Of a DNA stretch of 64,000 nt, positions 25,664 through 44,833 are shown piece after piece. Source of the DNA: Lithospermum erythrorhizon (taxonomy: Eukaryota; Streptophyta; Magnoliopsida; Boraginales; Boraginaceae); NCBI GenBank assembly GCA_019722365.1, contig JADFUC010001941.1:62001-126000 (forward strand), written 5' to 3'. Made by a program: the position numbers and the translations under genes. Within the stretch, counting starts at the first letter, position 1. Each line of letters begins with the position of its first letter. The notes beneath the pieces were generated by a model, which worked only from the letters and a program-made list of their open reading frames with translations, ran no database searches and was not told the origin of the DNA.

Positions 25664-26173
25664 ATATGATATTTACAATTTTGCAAGTCATCGTTTTATC
25701 TACCCAAGATAAAATGAAATAATGTGATGATACTATCCTTAACATTGATAAATTTTGAATCAAATAAAGTTATATTTGTCGATTAAAATTATGATAAATA
25801 ATTATAATTAAAAAATTCGTTATTAAAAATATATTGGACAATTTTAGTTAAGCCCAATGTAGTTATGTATCAATATAAATGATTGTTTAGGAAAGAAAAA
25901 ATACTTTATGGAGGATGTATTAAATAATTTCTTTTATTATTCATTAATTAAATTAATCGTTATAGTTTATGGTTATAATTGGAATTTTATTTGAGACAAA
26001 AATGTTTGATAATAAAAAATATCACTTTTATTTAAAACAATCAAATATTTTTTGATCTGAGAATTTTAGTATAAATAATGTCGTTTATATTATGATGGAG
26101 GGAATACTAATTAATAGGCGTTCATGTTCAATGTCAGGTGGGCGAGGATAAACTTAGTGCATTATTATCGCGA

Positions 26174-26826
26174 CTAGGGATGATAGTAGTGCGATTCAGT
26201 CCGATTGATTTGAACCATCTCGCATTTTCGGTTTTCTCGGTTCGGTCTTGGTCGATTTTCGGGATACATTGGTTCGATTGGAAGTCGGTTTATCGGTGCG
26301 ATTCGGTGCTATTCGGTTTTTTCAGTGAAAAATATTAAATACCGAAATTGGACATTCAATTTGTCAAAATACATATTCATCAATTGTTCAACAAATAAGT
26401 AGTCAATTTGTCAAAATAAATATTCATCAATTGTGAATAATAGTTGTGATGAGTAATTATGATCTTCAAGGGATCGTCAAATCCTTAATATTAGTCATGT
26501 GAGCCAAAATATTCATAAATATAATGTGTCCTCCTTAGGATCAATTTATATGCCATAGAGTAGAATGTCATTTTTAAAGGATTTAATACTAAATTGTTAA
26601 ATAAAATTATAAATCTCATTTAATTATGTAATATATATATAATATATTAAAAATTATATTATCGTTGCTATTCGATGTGGTTTTGGTAAAAAGCGGCAAA
26701 CGTAAAAGAGTGTCGGTTTTGAAATTGTTTGAATCATATCGGTGCGGAGTTGAAAAAAAAATCCAACGAGTCGGATGAAATCGGTGCGATTCGGGCGATT
26801 GATTCAGTTTTTGTTGTTTCCATCCT
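26174..26826. mobile_element. Possible hAT-type non-autonomous element
   Basis: The left end tagggatgatag and the right end, read inward as taggatggaaac, form an imperfect TIR of the TAGGGATG type seen in hAT MITEs. The interior carries repeated 'cggtgcgattcgg' motifs near both ends. I could not find a convincing 8 bp target duplication. The element also contains a 35 bp direct repeat (about 26,357 and 26,403). Confidence 0.33.
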
Positions 26827-29800
26827 AAGCAGATGTTCCACATCACCTGCTTTGTTTCTCATTTTATTAATCAATGCATCACCCCCTCTTCATGGTCTTC
26901 AATTTACTTGAGATCATGCTCAACATTCAATTAACTCAATAGTTTTATTAGATTATTTTTTTAGGAGGTACCCTACATGTAATATTATTGATTCGATTAA
27001 CTATCAAGATTCTAAATATAGATCCAGACATACTAGCTGAAAACAAGCTACCATTGTTATTTAATTATACTTTAAGTTGGTAATTAGGTGTAATAGGGAA
27101 ATGGACGGTAAGCCAATGGTACGGTGACATGTAGACAGGGGAGATGACATTCTAATGTAAAAAGAAGAATTTTTATTATTTATTTAAAGGAATTTACAAA
27201 ATAAAATTTAATGAGAGGAAAATTTATTAATTAATAAGGTTTTATCAATCGAGAAGAGGATCGGTATACGAAAGTATGGATCCTGGCGTTTCTTTGACGA
27301 TTTGTGAGATGTGACTTGAAGCTTGGTCTTGATAGGAGCTTAGTATAGGCTACGCCTTGATTTGAGCTGACTTGGATTAGATTTGGATTTGGATAAAGCT
27401 ACATAATTAATTTGGATATGTGTCTAGTCTTGATGGACTTGAGAATTAGTACAGACTTGGATATGATTCGAGCAGGGAGCACTTATGATAATCCGTGTTG
27501 GCGTATGGACTTCGTCTTGGAGTCTTGGACTTGATCTCGATTACATGTCGGACGGATGGACCTGACGGATGAACTACTATGAATGTCTTGTGGCATTAAG
27601 AACTACGCTTTGTGAATTAAGGACTTAAAGGGATATACCCAAGTGGGACTTAGTAGCTTAATATGTTGCTTGTCTTTGGTGGGACTTTGTACATGATATA
27701 GATGCTTCCCTCTTTTGATGGGATTTGATTTGGGATAGAACTCGAGCTTGTAAGTTGTATGGAGTATTGCTTAAACAGTTGTTGAAGCAATGTGCAACTT
27801 GCTGCTTGCAGCCACTCACAATGACATGCTTGACGTGTTGTAGAATGGGGCTTAGTGAGATTTGGCTTCACTTAGTTTGATTTAGGCTGAAGCGATGTCT
27901 TATTTATAGCTTAAGTTGACTTGGATTTGATTTAGGCGTAGTAATGTGCGCTTCTAGCTTGTACTAGCTGACCTTAACATTTTGTTGTTGTGGTGATGAT
28001 CATTATGAAGGTGGAGTGTCTCGGCCGTGTTGATGCGATTACTCGGATAGGGGCTTTAGCGTCATGTTTCTGCACGGAATCCAAGCTATGAGCAGATGTT
28101 TGATTAACATTCCTATATTTGGAACTTGATGAATCAAACTTGAAATTTTTGGTGTTCATGCGAGATTATGAATAATCGAGTCTTTATTTAGAACATTCAC
28201 GAATATTCGAAGCATTCTTAGAGAAATCTAACGTGAGTTTCATAGATTTTGCTTCTAATTAGAAGAATTACTGCGTTTGTGTAGTAATTCCACCTTAAGC
28301 GCCTATTTGTGGATGCTCAGTATTTCGGGCCACGAAGTGGTGTTTTACGCTAGTGGTTTAAAATATTTAGCAGAGAATTTAATCTTTGTCCTGCAATATT
28401 TTTACTGGTGTTTCGGTATGAATTGTTGTATGATTTTCAAAATTTAGGGGGGGTTTATATAGGTATAGGGCTTGATCTTTGCTTCGATTGGTGGTTTAAT
28501 TTCAAGTGGATCAGATCTTAATCGTTGAATTTTGGTAAGATCTGAGCCGTGAGATTTTAAGAATTACTTTTACTCAGTAATAAAGGCGCCTATTTTGAGT
28601 AAAAAGAGGTTCAGGATTATACAGGAATTGACAACGTTTTCATATTGGCCCGGACCTTTTGGAGCCTTTATTTTGAACCCCATAACTTTTGGGTTCTATT
28701 ATTTCGAACCCCAAACTTCCATGACCTCAATTTGAGGCCGCCAAGGCCCGATTTTAATGTAATAAAATTAGATTTTTAGCCTCGAACCTAAATTTAATGT
28801 TCATTTAATTTGGGGCTATTTTCTCTGAAACCACTTGTTGAAACGAGGGTTTTTACATTAAATTTAGGGTTCGATCAAGGGAACCACAGCCACTTAAATA
28901 ACATTCTTTAGTGGCTCAATTTAATTAATTGTCAATCGCCTTAATCATTTTAATTATTTTAAAATAAATTTTCCTTTATTTCTGAGCATCTGGAATGGCA
29001 GGGCCGGTCTAACGTTTCGGGACCTGAATGCGAAAATGGAAAATAGAACCACAATATAACTAATAAAAATTTAAATTTGCAATAACTTCGTTTATTAAAA
29101 ATTACAAGAAATGATTTTAAGAGCATTATTTGATCAGCGTTATCAATAGCTTTTTTTTTGTGATTTAACTAGTTTGTTTTACAGTTTTCTCTCTTTTCTT
29201 GAAATGGAGTAAATTAGTTATCTAATGTGTTAATAAAACCTTAGGCTTTGTTTAGCGAGAAAAGTTTTTTAAATAAATTTTTGTAGAAAAAATTCACTTT
29301 TCTATTTCTATATTTTGTACAATCAATAAAACTAAGTTTGTTGTGTTTTTATTGTTTTCTTCTTTTAGATTTTCGAGAAGGCAACAATGTTTTCCTTCTA
29401 CTTTGAAATTGATAATTCGCCTCCCGTATATATTTAGTGAGGATTGAAAAAATATAAGAGAGGGAAAGCTTAAAAATAACAAATACGGGTTCTCGATTTA
29501 ATTTGATTTAGAGTTTTCCGTGGGAGTGCAATGCGAGAACATGATGAACATGTTTTTTAATTTTTATCTTGCTTCTCTTTGTAATTCTCTAGAAAATTAA
29601 AATTCTCGAGAACTAAGCATACCATAATTGTTTCCACTTTTGAAATATTGTAGCCTCATAAATGCATGTAGATAAGTAGGGCAAGAATTCGCATCTTAAA
29701 ATAGATGGAGCAATAAATAAGGATGATTAATCGAATGGTCCATTAGAGGTGAAAATCAATTGAATAAAACAAGAAGAAGAATGCTTCGTTGTTAGGGTTG

Positions 29801-31980
29801 TATTTGAGCATGTATTAGGTAATTTGATCGTGTGAATGCACTTATCGTGTCAACTAATTTTTCGATTGTTTCATGTATTGAACTATATGTCTGAACGACT
29901 CAATTTCGGAGAGCGTTTATGAAATGGAGTAGCGGTTTGCTTGTCGATTTGTACCTCAGTGTGTTTAATGTTACAAATAATCCGTACTTTAACGTTCGTT
30001 AAGTAAACTACTATCGAATCTATTAATTTTTCAATTATATTGGACACCGATCGATATTCTATGAAAGAACTTCAGTACCAATAAAAACATACTAAGTTGG
30101 GTTTTTCGGGTAAGAAATCTTGGCGTGTATTGAATTACTTAGATCCGACTTGTAACCTACTTGCTTATTATAAAGGTGGATGCTTAAGGGCATAAGTAGT
30201 GCCGACCAATTTGAGGCAAAGTGAAAGATTGTTGTGAGTGGAAGGAACATTGAATCATTCGGGGGAGAAGAACCTTGGACAATAGGAACTGACCATGATA
30301 TTTTAAAATTATTCAACTAAACTGCATCCAATCGCTAATCACTTAGGCATCCTCCAGCTCCCAGTATCACAAATCACTGAATCAACCATTTCATTTCCTC
30401 TCTGTTTGACCATAATATATAATGTCACATTATTTTAGCCCATTTAATCAACATTACAAACAAACAAACATATATCTGGAAATGAAACAAGTATGGTGTC
30501 TGATTCAACGCGTCTTTTAACAACACAAATAAAAAAATTCCATTTCCCAAACTGACTCTTTAACCGATTGAGATTAGCTTGACATAAAGCTCAAAAATAT
30601 CGTCATATGACCAAAACCAAGAGAGAAAAAGTCGAGGAAGAGTATAATAATATGGAGTACATATTATGATCACGATGCCATATCTTTTCATTGAACCTCC
30701 TTGACTTTACTGACTTGGGCGTATTTTTCTAATGAAACTCTTTATCTATCGAAAGGTACATTAAATCTAATATCGACTTGGTACTTTTTCATAAGATTTA
30801 CGTATTTATACATAGTTAGATTACTTTCTAATAAATCTTTGGCTTTATGTTCAGTTTAAATTAGTTTTGAACACCTTTTTAAATTATTTAATTGGCTATA
30901 TTAAGTCATCATATGATAGCAGTGACCTATTCAATGTATCTCTTTTACATTAGTCAAATGTTGCAAGCAATACATTTTTAGTTTACTATTTCCATTTTTT
31001 CATGTTTTAAACGTGATTATTTATTTTTTATAAATTAAAATTACAATAATTATCAACCCTCTAGAAATGACCTTAGACAGATAATAATTAGATTATCTCA
31101 GATTTTTGATTTACATCTAGAAAGATTGTCCCACAAATCATTTTATATTTTGCAGTCAATCTAATTCCTCTTTAATTCATTTTTGTATAGGTTTCATTCA
31201 AACTCTCTCATCCTTAGAGATTGAGGTTCGAGACTCCATCAACTTAATTTATTGTAACTTTTTCATAAATGATTGTTGAAAAGCCTGAAGCAACATCAGG
31301 AGATCAAAAAAGACCATCAAAAGGTGATAGTAATATGATGATAGTATCAATGTAAGATGATGGATATAAGAACAACCGAAAATTAAAATATTGTTGGTAA
31401 TAATGGAAGAAGTTTCTCATCACAGTGGCATAATGAAAGGAAGAAGAGAACATTATCTTCAATCTATTTTGGGTTGGAATCTTCGGTTTTATTACTGCAA
31501 TACCGAACTTCGTTATTAATACTTCCTCTAATACTTCCACTTTAGTACATCCACTCTTTGGCTTTTTTGGTTCGATTTGCATTCTTTGTCATGTTAGATT
31601 TACACCTTTGTATGTCCATGTAAATGGTCCTAGTGAGACAACCCTCACTACTCCATCTTCATTTTCTCGAATCCAGTCTGGTATGTTATTTTGTTTATTG
31701 ATTCATTTAATTAGCTAACTAAGCATTTATCTTTATATGCCACATTAAATACAGTTTGGTGCAAAATTGTAATTCTGGTTAGTTCAGATCTTAGTTATTT
31801 TTTGAGTGATCTGGTTATATATAGATACTTGAGGTATCGATTATATAAATTTAATTATCATATCAAGAAATTAATATCCATTGATTTTTTTATTATCAGC
31901 GATGGTATTTATTGAATAAGCGACCGTGATATATAAATTGAAAAAACTTCTGATAAAACCTACTCTAAATGGACTAAATA
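26827..31980. other. AT-rich repeat-derived intergenic DNA
   Basis: No gene is supportable. At 27.3-27.9 kb 'cttggatttgat'-type motifs recur. On the minus strand at about 28,465 'ctatataaac' looks like an LTR TATA box, so 27.2-28.9 kb may be an old LTR. At about 31,190-31,250 a 'gaggttcgagactcc' box B-like motif hints at a SINE. The minus-strand open frame at 31,582-31,304 has no recognised domain. Confidence 0.4.
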
Positions 31981-32049
31981 AATGTAGTTAGCTGACTGTT
32001 TATGGTTAAATCTCTATCATTCTGAAATGAATCAAGATAAGACCCCGAT

Positions 32050-35000
32050 CTCTAGTCAGCAGAACCCATCATTTCGGCCATTTGACGATTCTCAATGCTA
32101 AAACCCTGTCATTTCACATAGGAATCTCAGGAGCTTTCATTTTTAAGTATACCTTTGGAGGCTGTTTGGAAGAAAATAAAAGTCACTTCAAAACTTTGCA
32201 ATATCAAATCGTCGATTGGGGTGGTTTCCAGGCAATAGTTCGGTTGTGCTCATGGGCGCTCATGCTAATAACCAGCTTCTCGAGCTTATGCGGAGGTAAT
32301 TTGCTCAGCGGATCTCCGTGATAAATCTCTTCTTGTGTATTTGTCGGTTGAATTGTAAGTATCCTGCAAATTTCTTGACTAAATACTGTCATTGAAGACA
32401 TCGTTATGTCTTTCTCTTTGGTTGTTGGAAGACATCGTTATTCAAGGTTGACTTTCCTTTTGACTAGATTATCAACTGTTGGTAACATGTTATGCACTGC
32501 CCTCCATAGAAAATGTTTCACTTTGCTTGGTATTTTGATGTCCCACATGCGATTGAAGAAACTTGAAGTGATATCTTGCGTGTCTGATGTAGTAGCCCCT
32601 TCATCTTCCATAGATTTATAAAGCTTGTAAGCATGCTTAGCAGCAATTTACCAGTGAGTGATTTGAGATTCTTTGCTCGGATATGTAGAGAAGATGGTTT
32701 AATATTGAAATTTCTATCTGGTCAACTTCATAAAAATTATTGCTGATCTTTGAGATCGTATTCCCTCCGAATCAGTAAGATACGCTACATTCGAAGGGAG
32801 TTAAACTCCGTGCAGCAAGGTGATGCGGGAGTCTTTGACCATGTATGTTTGGTATTCATTCTGCCCAGGTAATGTTAATCTTCCTGCCATTTCGATATGC
32901 CGGTTTATGCGCTTTGTACATCGTTCTGCTTGTTAATGCTACTCAGGGTGTAGCTTGGATTCGCTATTTCTTATTGACCAAAGTTGCCATACGGAAAAAG
33001 CCTTGTATAGGCTGAGCGAAGGAGAAGTGGGTTCGGTGATGATCCTCAGGCTTGCTTGCTTAGTAAAGCTTGATTCGCGCTCACGAGATCCCAGCTAAGA
33101 CCACCGGCCTTTCTTTCTTTACATAATTTGTCCCAGCCTTGATGTATTGCTTTTTGTATCCTCGGCCACATAGATACTTTGAGTATAACATTGATAGCAT
33201 TCTGAGTTTATAGGTAATAGAAAACATTGCATCGTATAGGTGGGTATAACATAACATGACTTAATAAAAACTTCCTTTCAGCTTTAGAAAAAAGCTGGTT
33301 TCGATCACGACCTGGCGCCCATTTCTATCAATAATAGAGTTGAATATGGCTTTTTTTGAGGTGCCAATGGTTGTGGGGAGGCCTTGGTAGGTGCCATGCG
33401 AGGTAATTTCAGTGATATCCACAATGCTTCCACTAGTTCGTTTCATCAGCATTCGACTGAATTGGATGATAGATTCTGGACATACCAGTTGTCGGACAGT
33501 ATATAATGCAATGGACTTAAAAACTCAGACTCACGGATAGTGGCATGACCAAAAAGCGATAATGTATGTAATCGCGAGCGTCAAGTGTATTAACGGTCCA
33601 TTACCACGGCCCATTCGGATCCCACATGTCGCCCGCGAGCATGCGGTCTTTAAAGTGATATTAAGCCTTCCGTACAAATGATGAATAGGTATGGTGATAG
33701 GGGTCTCGCGTAGACTTTCTTACGGGTTGCAAGCTTTGTTTCTTTCGCATTTACTAAGCGAATATGTTACAGATTCCACATACTCCATGATTAATCGGAC
33801 CCATTTTTCACTGAACCTCAACTGTCGTAACATGGCCCGTAGAAGCTCAGCTCCCGATTCTATCGCTTAAGCTTTAAATGCTCGAAGCTTAATAGACATG
33901 TAACCCATTATTCCTTGTTTCTTGTGCTTAATAAAATGGTGCGCCTCATATGCAAGTAACACATTATCAGTGATGAGTCGATCCGACTACCCAGCTAGGA
34001 CTACGAGATAACCGAAGGGAGAACACCGCTGACGCCCGAGCCAACATTTTGGATATAACTTTAGCCGCGTATTACCTGTCTGATAGGTCTAAACTGAGTC
34101 ATATTAATGGGCTTTCCAACCTTGGGGACCAAACAAATGAGAGTAAAATTAAACTTCCGGAGAAAGAAGCCTTGGTTGAGAAAATTCAAAGCCATCGTAC
34201 TTTGAGAAAATTCAAAGCCACGTTAAAGCGTACTGTCGAACTAAACTAATAGGAGACGGCTCACAAGTAAAATGAAGAATAATTCGATTTGGTAGATGAA
34301 AAAGCTTGGTAAATACGGTTGCGGCTACATGTATGCCACGGTGATCCCGGATCGAGCTCCCCGTCCGCGCTTTGTAAGGCAGCGATGAGATTGGCTTTCC
34401 ACTTTTCTGGTGAAATAGCATAGAAAGAAGAAGTATTCACATCCCGCGACTTGCCACTCGACTCTTGACCATTGTCTCCAATAAGTATCATTGGGCACCA
34501 CTTGGTGTCAATATCATTAGCCAAACTAATTGCGCTTTTCGACTTTGGATTGATCAGTTATAGTTCCTTGGTTCAGCATATCAAGTTCTGCCTGTTTGTT
34601 ATCAATACGTACTTGAACATCTCTAACACGTTTAAACACCAATTGAGAAACCCAGTATGATTACGGTGTGGAAAAAACTTGTTGTCTGAATTGACTTCGT
34701 TTAAATTCCGAGCGAGCTTGCACTATCTCTGCCGTTTCATCATAGAGGCACCAACTTTCTTCAAAGCGAAATCTAGGTTTCGTTTTAGTGAGTCTTAATA
34801 CATCCGCTTCCCAAATTCGTGACCAATGGAAGGTGATGGGCTGTTACTCGACAAATGCACTAACTCCGCATCTGGGAAGCAGCTTGTCGAATCTCTACTT
34901 GCCAAACCCCGATCCAACCTAGCTCTGGTGGAAAATGGGGAAATAAAATTGTTGCACCAAGTGAAAGGGAAGCCCGAGAAACCTACCATGACCAAATTAC

Positions 35001-36200
35001 AATGTGGATGGCTTGAATGAACTTATCCATTATTGCGCGTTAGTGCGACACTTTGTGAATTATGTTCATTGTTATTTGCGTATTGCCGTTAAAATCTCCA
35101 ATAAATAACGTAGGCAGCTGAGAAGTATTATTGAGAAACCTCATGAGATTCCATGAGAATTTCCTGTTGTGGACTTCATGGTGCCCATAAAATCCAATCA
35201 ATCACCAGGGTGGTAATTCAGCCTCCACTATAATCGCCTCAATGTGGTGGGTTGAGAAAAGAAAGCACTTCCGTCTCGGTGGAAGTACTAGCCAGCTCGT
35301 CCGTCGATTCACTTGATAAGAGCGGTAAGGTTTAGCGGTTTAAGCTTTATGTGGTCCGTTTCAAAATTCCGAGCTTGGTTTGATAAGGAAAACCAACTAG
35401 GCTTTAGAAGTCACTAATCCATTAGTGACCCGAGGCGCCGGGGTAGCTGAGCAAACCGGTTCAGGGCAGAAGACTTCATGGTGATCGGGCTGAAAGTAGT
35501 CTTCACCGTTGATGAGTCAGTATCAAAGTCCCTCAATCCATTGCTAGAAAGAGAAATCTTTTTGCTATGAAAGACACGTGAATCTGGAACCTGGTACGGA
35601 TGATGTCTCTTTTTTGAATTTCTTGTTATTGTCGGCCCCATCCTGGCTACAATCCTCAAATGGCCACTTGAGTGGGGCGGACTTTATATGGCGATCAGAG
35701 GACCACGAACCATTTGAACCTTAAATAATTCTCTGACCCTAAGAGCTGACTCACGTGTGTGTAGGTCCACTTTGACCCAACTTCTCCCACTTGGGTTTCC
35801 TTACTCGAGTCGGGCTGCTGAGTTATAGTCATGAACCTCTCTTTACGTTCCCGCGTTTGATGCGTCCCCGATAACCGAGGTTGATCCCCAGATCCCCGCC
35901 TGCTGACAGATCTCATTTCTCTTTAAGATCATGAGCTCCACCAAAATCGCCCCCTGCTTCTCACAGGTAGCCGTCTGGGCATGCCACATGACTGAGAATC
36001 AGTAGGTGCCACCGCCGCGCCTTGATCTTACCTACGTCTTGACCAGAATTATCTCCGTCTTCTAGCCTAAACTCAACCCAAGATCTCTCTGAAGGAGCCT
36101 TAATCCACAATCCATATACAACTACTATTCTCATGTCCGTTCCAGGTGCTATTAGTGAGCAGCGGCCCGAATCAAATGTCTAATTCTTTGTTAAGAATAC
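32050..36200 (-). mobile_element. Decayed L1-type LINE retrotransposon
   Basis: Minus-strand domains appear in LINE order from high to low coordinate. An ORF1-like segment lies at about 36,110-35,700 (IKAPSERSWVEFRLEDGD, KIKARRWHLL, HVACPDGYL). The AP endonuclease lies at about 35,220-34,790 (GFYGHHEVHNRKFSWNLMRF, LPTLFIGDFN, GFPFTWCNN, ARLDRGLAS). The reverse transcriptase lies at about 34,110-33,500 (MTQFRPI, RRSL..RDPYHHT in shifted frames, LFIICTEGL). A post-RT stretch at about 33,450-33,000 reads SHGTYQGLPTTIG and ANQALLSKQAWRIITEP. A zinc-binding RVT segment at about 32,600-32,420 reads IPSKVKHFLWRAVHNMLPT. Many frameshifts break it and the catalytic Y/FADD box near 33,555 is destroyed. 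Both ends are approximate and no poly(A) tail was located. Confidence 0.88.
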
Positions 36201-38533
36201 AGTATGAATTTTATTGGGTAACACCAAATTCATACGTTCGGATCCTGAAAATGATATAAATTAAAATCTAAACACATAATATTGCAATATGAATAGCAGG
36301 TGCCCATTGCAGTGGAAGCGAAATAGACAAAACCTAAAATGCCTCACTTGAAAAGCCCCTTGAAAAAGCCTCTCGAAAACTGTCATAGCAGAAATGATGT
36401 CATACAGATTGCACGCGCCCAAGAGGAATATTTTCCACTAATATTTATATCATGATTTTTTTCAATGCGTATTTATTTTTTCATATGACTCATGGTGTAT
36501 CTTTTTAGCTTGTTTGATTGATACATTTGACATGAATTCGTAAATTAATAAAATATAATAAATCCCGCTCGATAAATAAGCGAGTTAGTAATAAGCGCTT
36601 CGTAATAAGATTCGAGTTAGGGTCAACATGTTCTTTGGCGGGCGTGTCGCGTCACAGGATGCCATCCCGATGGAATAGTCTAAGTTACTCGTTAGAACTC
36701 GAACTTACACTTTCATTACGATTTGCATTCGATTATATTTGAAGTGCAGCATGGTGTATTCGATATGCGGCGTGGGCTGTTGACATAAATTATTTCTATA
36801 TAGTCTAAGTTGAACTTTTGGGTAATTCCAAGATTATGATAATCGTAATTGTGTGCTAGTACACTTTCTTGCATGATGCGTGTTGTCGTTTTATGTTGTA
36901 TGAGTTCTTGGTATACTTTATATGTTTAGTGGGATTGTAAACACCCGATTATAATTGTTACATTATCGATTGCCAGAATATTTTATGACATAGATTAAGT
37001 TATTCTTTATATATTTTCTACGCAGTTCATTATGAGTCCTGCCACATGAGTGTCTTTTGGTCGATCTAGAAAGATATGCGTTGGGCGACCATGCTTTGAT
37101 ATATGAAATCGAGATTTTCGAGGAAGGTTAGGCTCGAAGCGAAGCTGAATATGTAATAATTAACGAGCCCCGATTGCTTGAAGGATTGGATCACGACAAA
37201 GACAAAATGCGTTATGACCGGTAGTTGACCCGATCACGGTGAGGTTAAGAGCTTACGTGATATCTTCGATGTCGTGCAGCATCGAGTTAAATACCACGAT
37301 GTAGAGTGGATTGTCTATCTTGGTGAGATTTTCTTAAATGCGATTCTTGAAGGATAGGATACATATGCTTGAACGCGAGTAAATCGCTGAAAGCTAGGAG
37401 ATAACCGAGGAGATGATGAGATTGATATAACTACTCGGTACTTTGGAATCACATGCATTAGGTAGTGACCGTGAACCTGATCATGTATACTTAGCCTACA
37501 ATTATCCAATCTTGTTGTGGGTCTGATAGATATGAGGCGAAGAATCGTCGGTTAATTAATTACTTTTATGTCATACAGCGGCCAGGGTATGAATCGAGAT
37601 CATCCTTATTTACCGACACAGTTCAGTTCCTACATACAAATTTAATTCTATCTTGAGTCAGTTCGAGTTGGATCGGCGAGGTTTGAATTGAGCAGTCCAA
37701 CTATTTTTGAAACTTAACCAAAAACGATACTTGCTTGGAAGTCCGTGAAATATTTGAGTCAAATTCATTGACAAAAATCTATATTTATTATTTAGACAAT
37801 AAACATGAATTAAGTTAAAAATTTCGGGGAAGGATTTAGTTTCTTAATCATGATCCTTAATCAGTGGTTAAGTCCAATACTTTTATCATTTTACCGACTT
37901 TTCCAGTTTTGTGGTGATGAGATTTTATTTTTTGATTCAATCTTTAGTCACAATCACGTCACACAACTCTAATTGTACGATCCCCAAACTAATTTCCAAA
38001 AGAAATTGATGGTGTAAACCGATCTATTAAAAAATCGAAAACCAAATTGACCGATTATGTAAAGTATATTGTATTGATAATTTTAATGTTTTTTGTGCGA
38101 TATCCACCTGATACCAAACGAAGCCTTCACACTCCAAGGGTTTTATTCCTCCCTCATCAAAAAACAACCTCAGGTACTAATTTTCTTTTCAATATTTTTA
38201 ATAAAATCAATTTAAATTCAGTATAATTTTAGTTCACCTCTTAATTATAGTGTTTGCAATTAATATTTTTTGTTTTCTGGTTAATTATCATATTAAATTG
38301 TTAGTTAATTATCATATTCTTGATACAGAATTAAATTATATTTAAAAAATACATAATTAAATTAAAAGATATGGAAAGTTCTGGTTTTTGGTGTTTGTTT
38401 TGACCTATATGTGGGTATTATCATTTGTAGTAATTTTTTGTACAATATTTTTATATTTGAATGATTTGGTGCTAATCCATACAAAAAACAGTGTTAGTTA
38501 CTTGCAGTTTGAGTGAAGTATGCATATATAGTA
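36201..38533. other. Repeat-derived intergenic DNA
   Basis: No gene is supportable. At about 36,620-36,680 'ttggcgggcgtgtcgcgtcac' resembles gypsy-type LTR flanks. The 37.0-37.7 kb part has mixed composition with many stops in all frames. From 37.7 kb onward it becomes AT-rich. Confidence 0.4.
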
Positions 38534-38786
38534 TTGCCTCCATATGAAAACATTGTCTAGTTTGATTTTAATGGTCAAAATTAACGAACTTTGAAGCATT
38601 TATTGATACACATAGCTTTAGTTTGAATAAAAATCATCGTGTTAATAGTAATGTACTGTAAAATCACAATCTTTTGATAAAATTATCACCGAATATTATG
38701 AAACATATGAAAAGATATTTGAGTCAAAATATAAAAAGTCAACCATCAAAATGTAAAGCTTGCCAATTTTTTTAGGATGGAGGCAG
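38534..38786. mobile_element. Stowaway-like MITE with TA target-site duplication
   Basis: The element starts ttgcctccatatgaaaacat and ends 'ttaggatggaggcag', with TA on both sides (38,532-38,533 and 38,787-38,788). Internal motifs 'ttgattttaatggtcaaaatt', 'tttgaataaaaatcatc' and 'aagtcaaccatcaaaatgt' define a family also present at 48.7 kb and, in fragments, at 23.5 and 63.5 kb. It is non-coding and about 250 bp long. Confidence 0.85.
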
Positions 38787-39382
38787 TAATTTTGTTAATA
38801 GAAAAAATAAGAATCCGGCCTTTGTCGTTGAAAGTACACGAACCCGAGTCTCATCATGTGAGTGATACCGGTGGCAAGTAATTTATGTATATTGTAATTG
38901 AGATTCGGAGGGAAATAATTTTTCAGTTCTGTGCCCATGGAGATCAGATATGTGTTTGAACTCTTTCACTAAGTAGTACCTGAAATTTATCCCTATGAAC
39001 ACAAATTGGGACTCTCTGTATTAATATTTAGACAACATGTCGATCATTATGAGAGCAGGCTGTTTAGACATGAATAAGGGTTCCCTCTTCTTTGGTGATG
39101 AGTTTTTCGTTCCCATATCTCAAGAGACATTGACTAAGATGATGGAAGGGTTAATTAGAGACTATCAAGGTTCTAATTAAAGAAGCCCCACTTTGCTTAA
39201 CCTTGCAAATCTCTCATTCGACAAAGTTGTTTGCACGTTGTATTCTTCAAAAATAGTTTTCTGATTGATGATTGTCATAGTGTTCAAGTTATTAGTGGTT
39301 GTTGCATGGTGGGTTGTTTATGAAATGTTCTCATATTTGTCTTTGACATTGGCATGGCATATCATTTATGCAGTTTTTGTCT
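38787..39382. other. 5' flank of methionine aminopeptidase 2
   Basis: This is the non-coding upstream region of the MAP2 gene. The acceptor-like 'catttatgcag' ending at 39,373, ten bases before the start codon, suggests an intron in the 5' untranslated region. I did not find a convincing TATA box or the upstream exon. Confidence 0.5.
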
Positions 39383-44344
<4,962 letters not shown>

Positions 44345-44833
44345 GTGGACGTTTTCTAGATTGATTGAGATTATAAATGTGCCAAAGGTGAAGTTTTAAT
44401 GAGCATTTGTACTGTATATACTTTTCAAAAACTGAATGAATTGACCCTTCTTTTTGGGTTCTCTCACTTTTGCTTCACCATTTATGAATGTTTCTTTTCC
44501 AAACCTACTTTAAGGGATCAAAACCTACTCTATTTGAACTTGAAATTTCGGTTCATGCTTTGTTTTTTGGTTCATTTTTTATAACTGGGCATTTGTGTAC
44601 ATCCAACCCTCACAATGCACTCACTCTTACATTTGTCACCAGTCGATGTGGGATTGTGGAAGATGAACAATATCATAATTATGGGAAATTCAAACGCTTA
44701 AGCAGAATATCTATTGATTTTTTTAGTGGTTTAACTTGAGAACATAATTGATGAGAATATTGTGGGATTAAATATATACTGCCTCCGTTAAAATATTGTT
44801 TCAAATAATAGGAAATTTGAAGTTGAATTGAGT
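44345..44833. other. Intergenic DNA between MAP2 and U1 snRNA
   Basis: This is the 3' flank of MAP2 (plus) and of the U1 gene (minus). It contains an orphan USE motif at 44,644-44,654. Around 44,770-44,815 a 'ctgcctccgttaaaatattg' fragment resembles a truncated MITE end. Confidence 0.6.
44644..44654 (-). promoter_or_regulatory. Orphan USE motif of a plant snRNA promoter
   Basis: On the minus strand the sequence is ATCCCACATCG, a perfect match to the plant snRNA upstream sequence element RTCCCACATCG. The DNA downstream resembles that of the intact U1 promoter (cgactggtgacaaatgtaagag against cgattggggacaagagtagg). There is no TATA box at the expected spacing; 'ttataaaaaa' lies about 60 bases away, and no snRNA follows. 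It looks like a duplicated, decayed snRNA promoter. Confidence 0.6.

Noticed and set aside
39368..39382. Upstream in-frame ATG of MAP2 as the start codon
   Set aside because: It overlaps the likely acceptor 'tttatgcag' of a 5'-UTR intron, and family N-termini begin at the MASE-type sequence.
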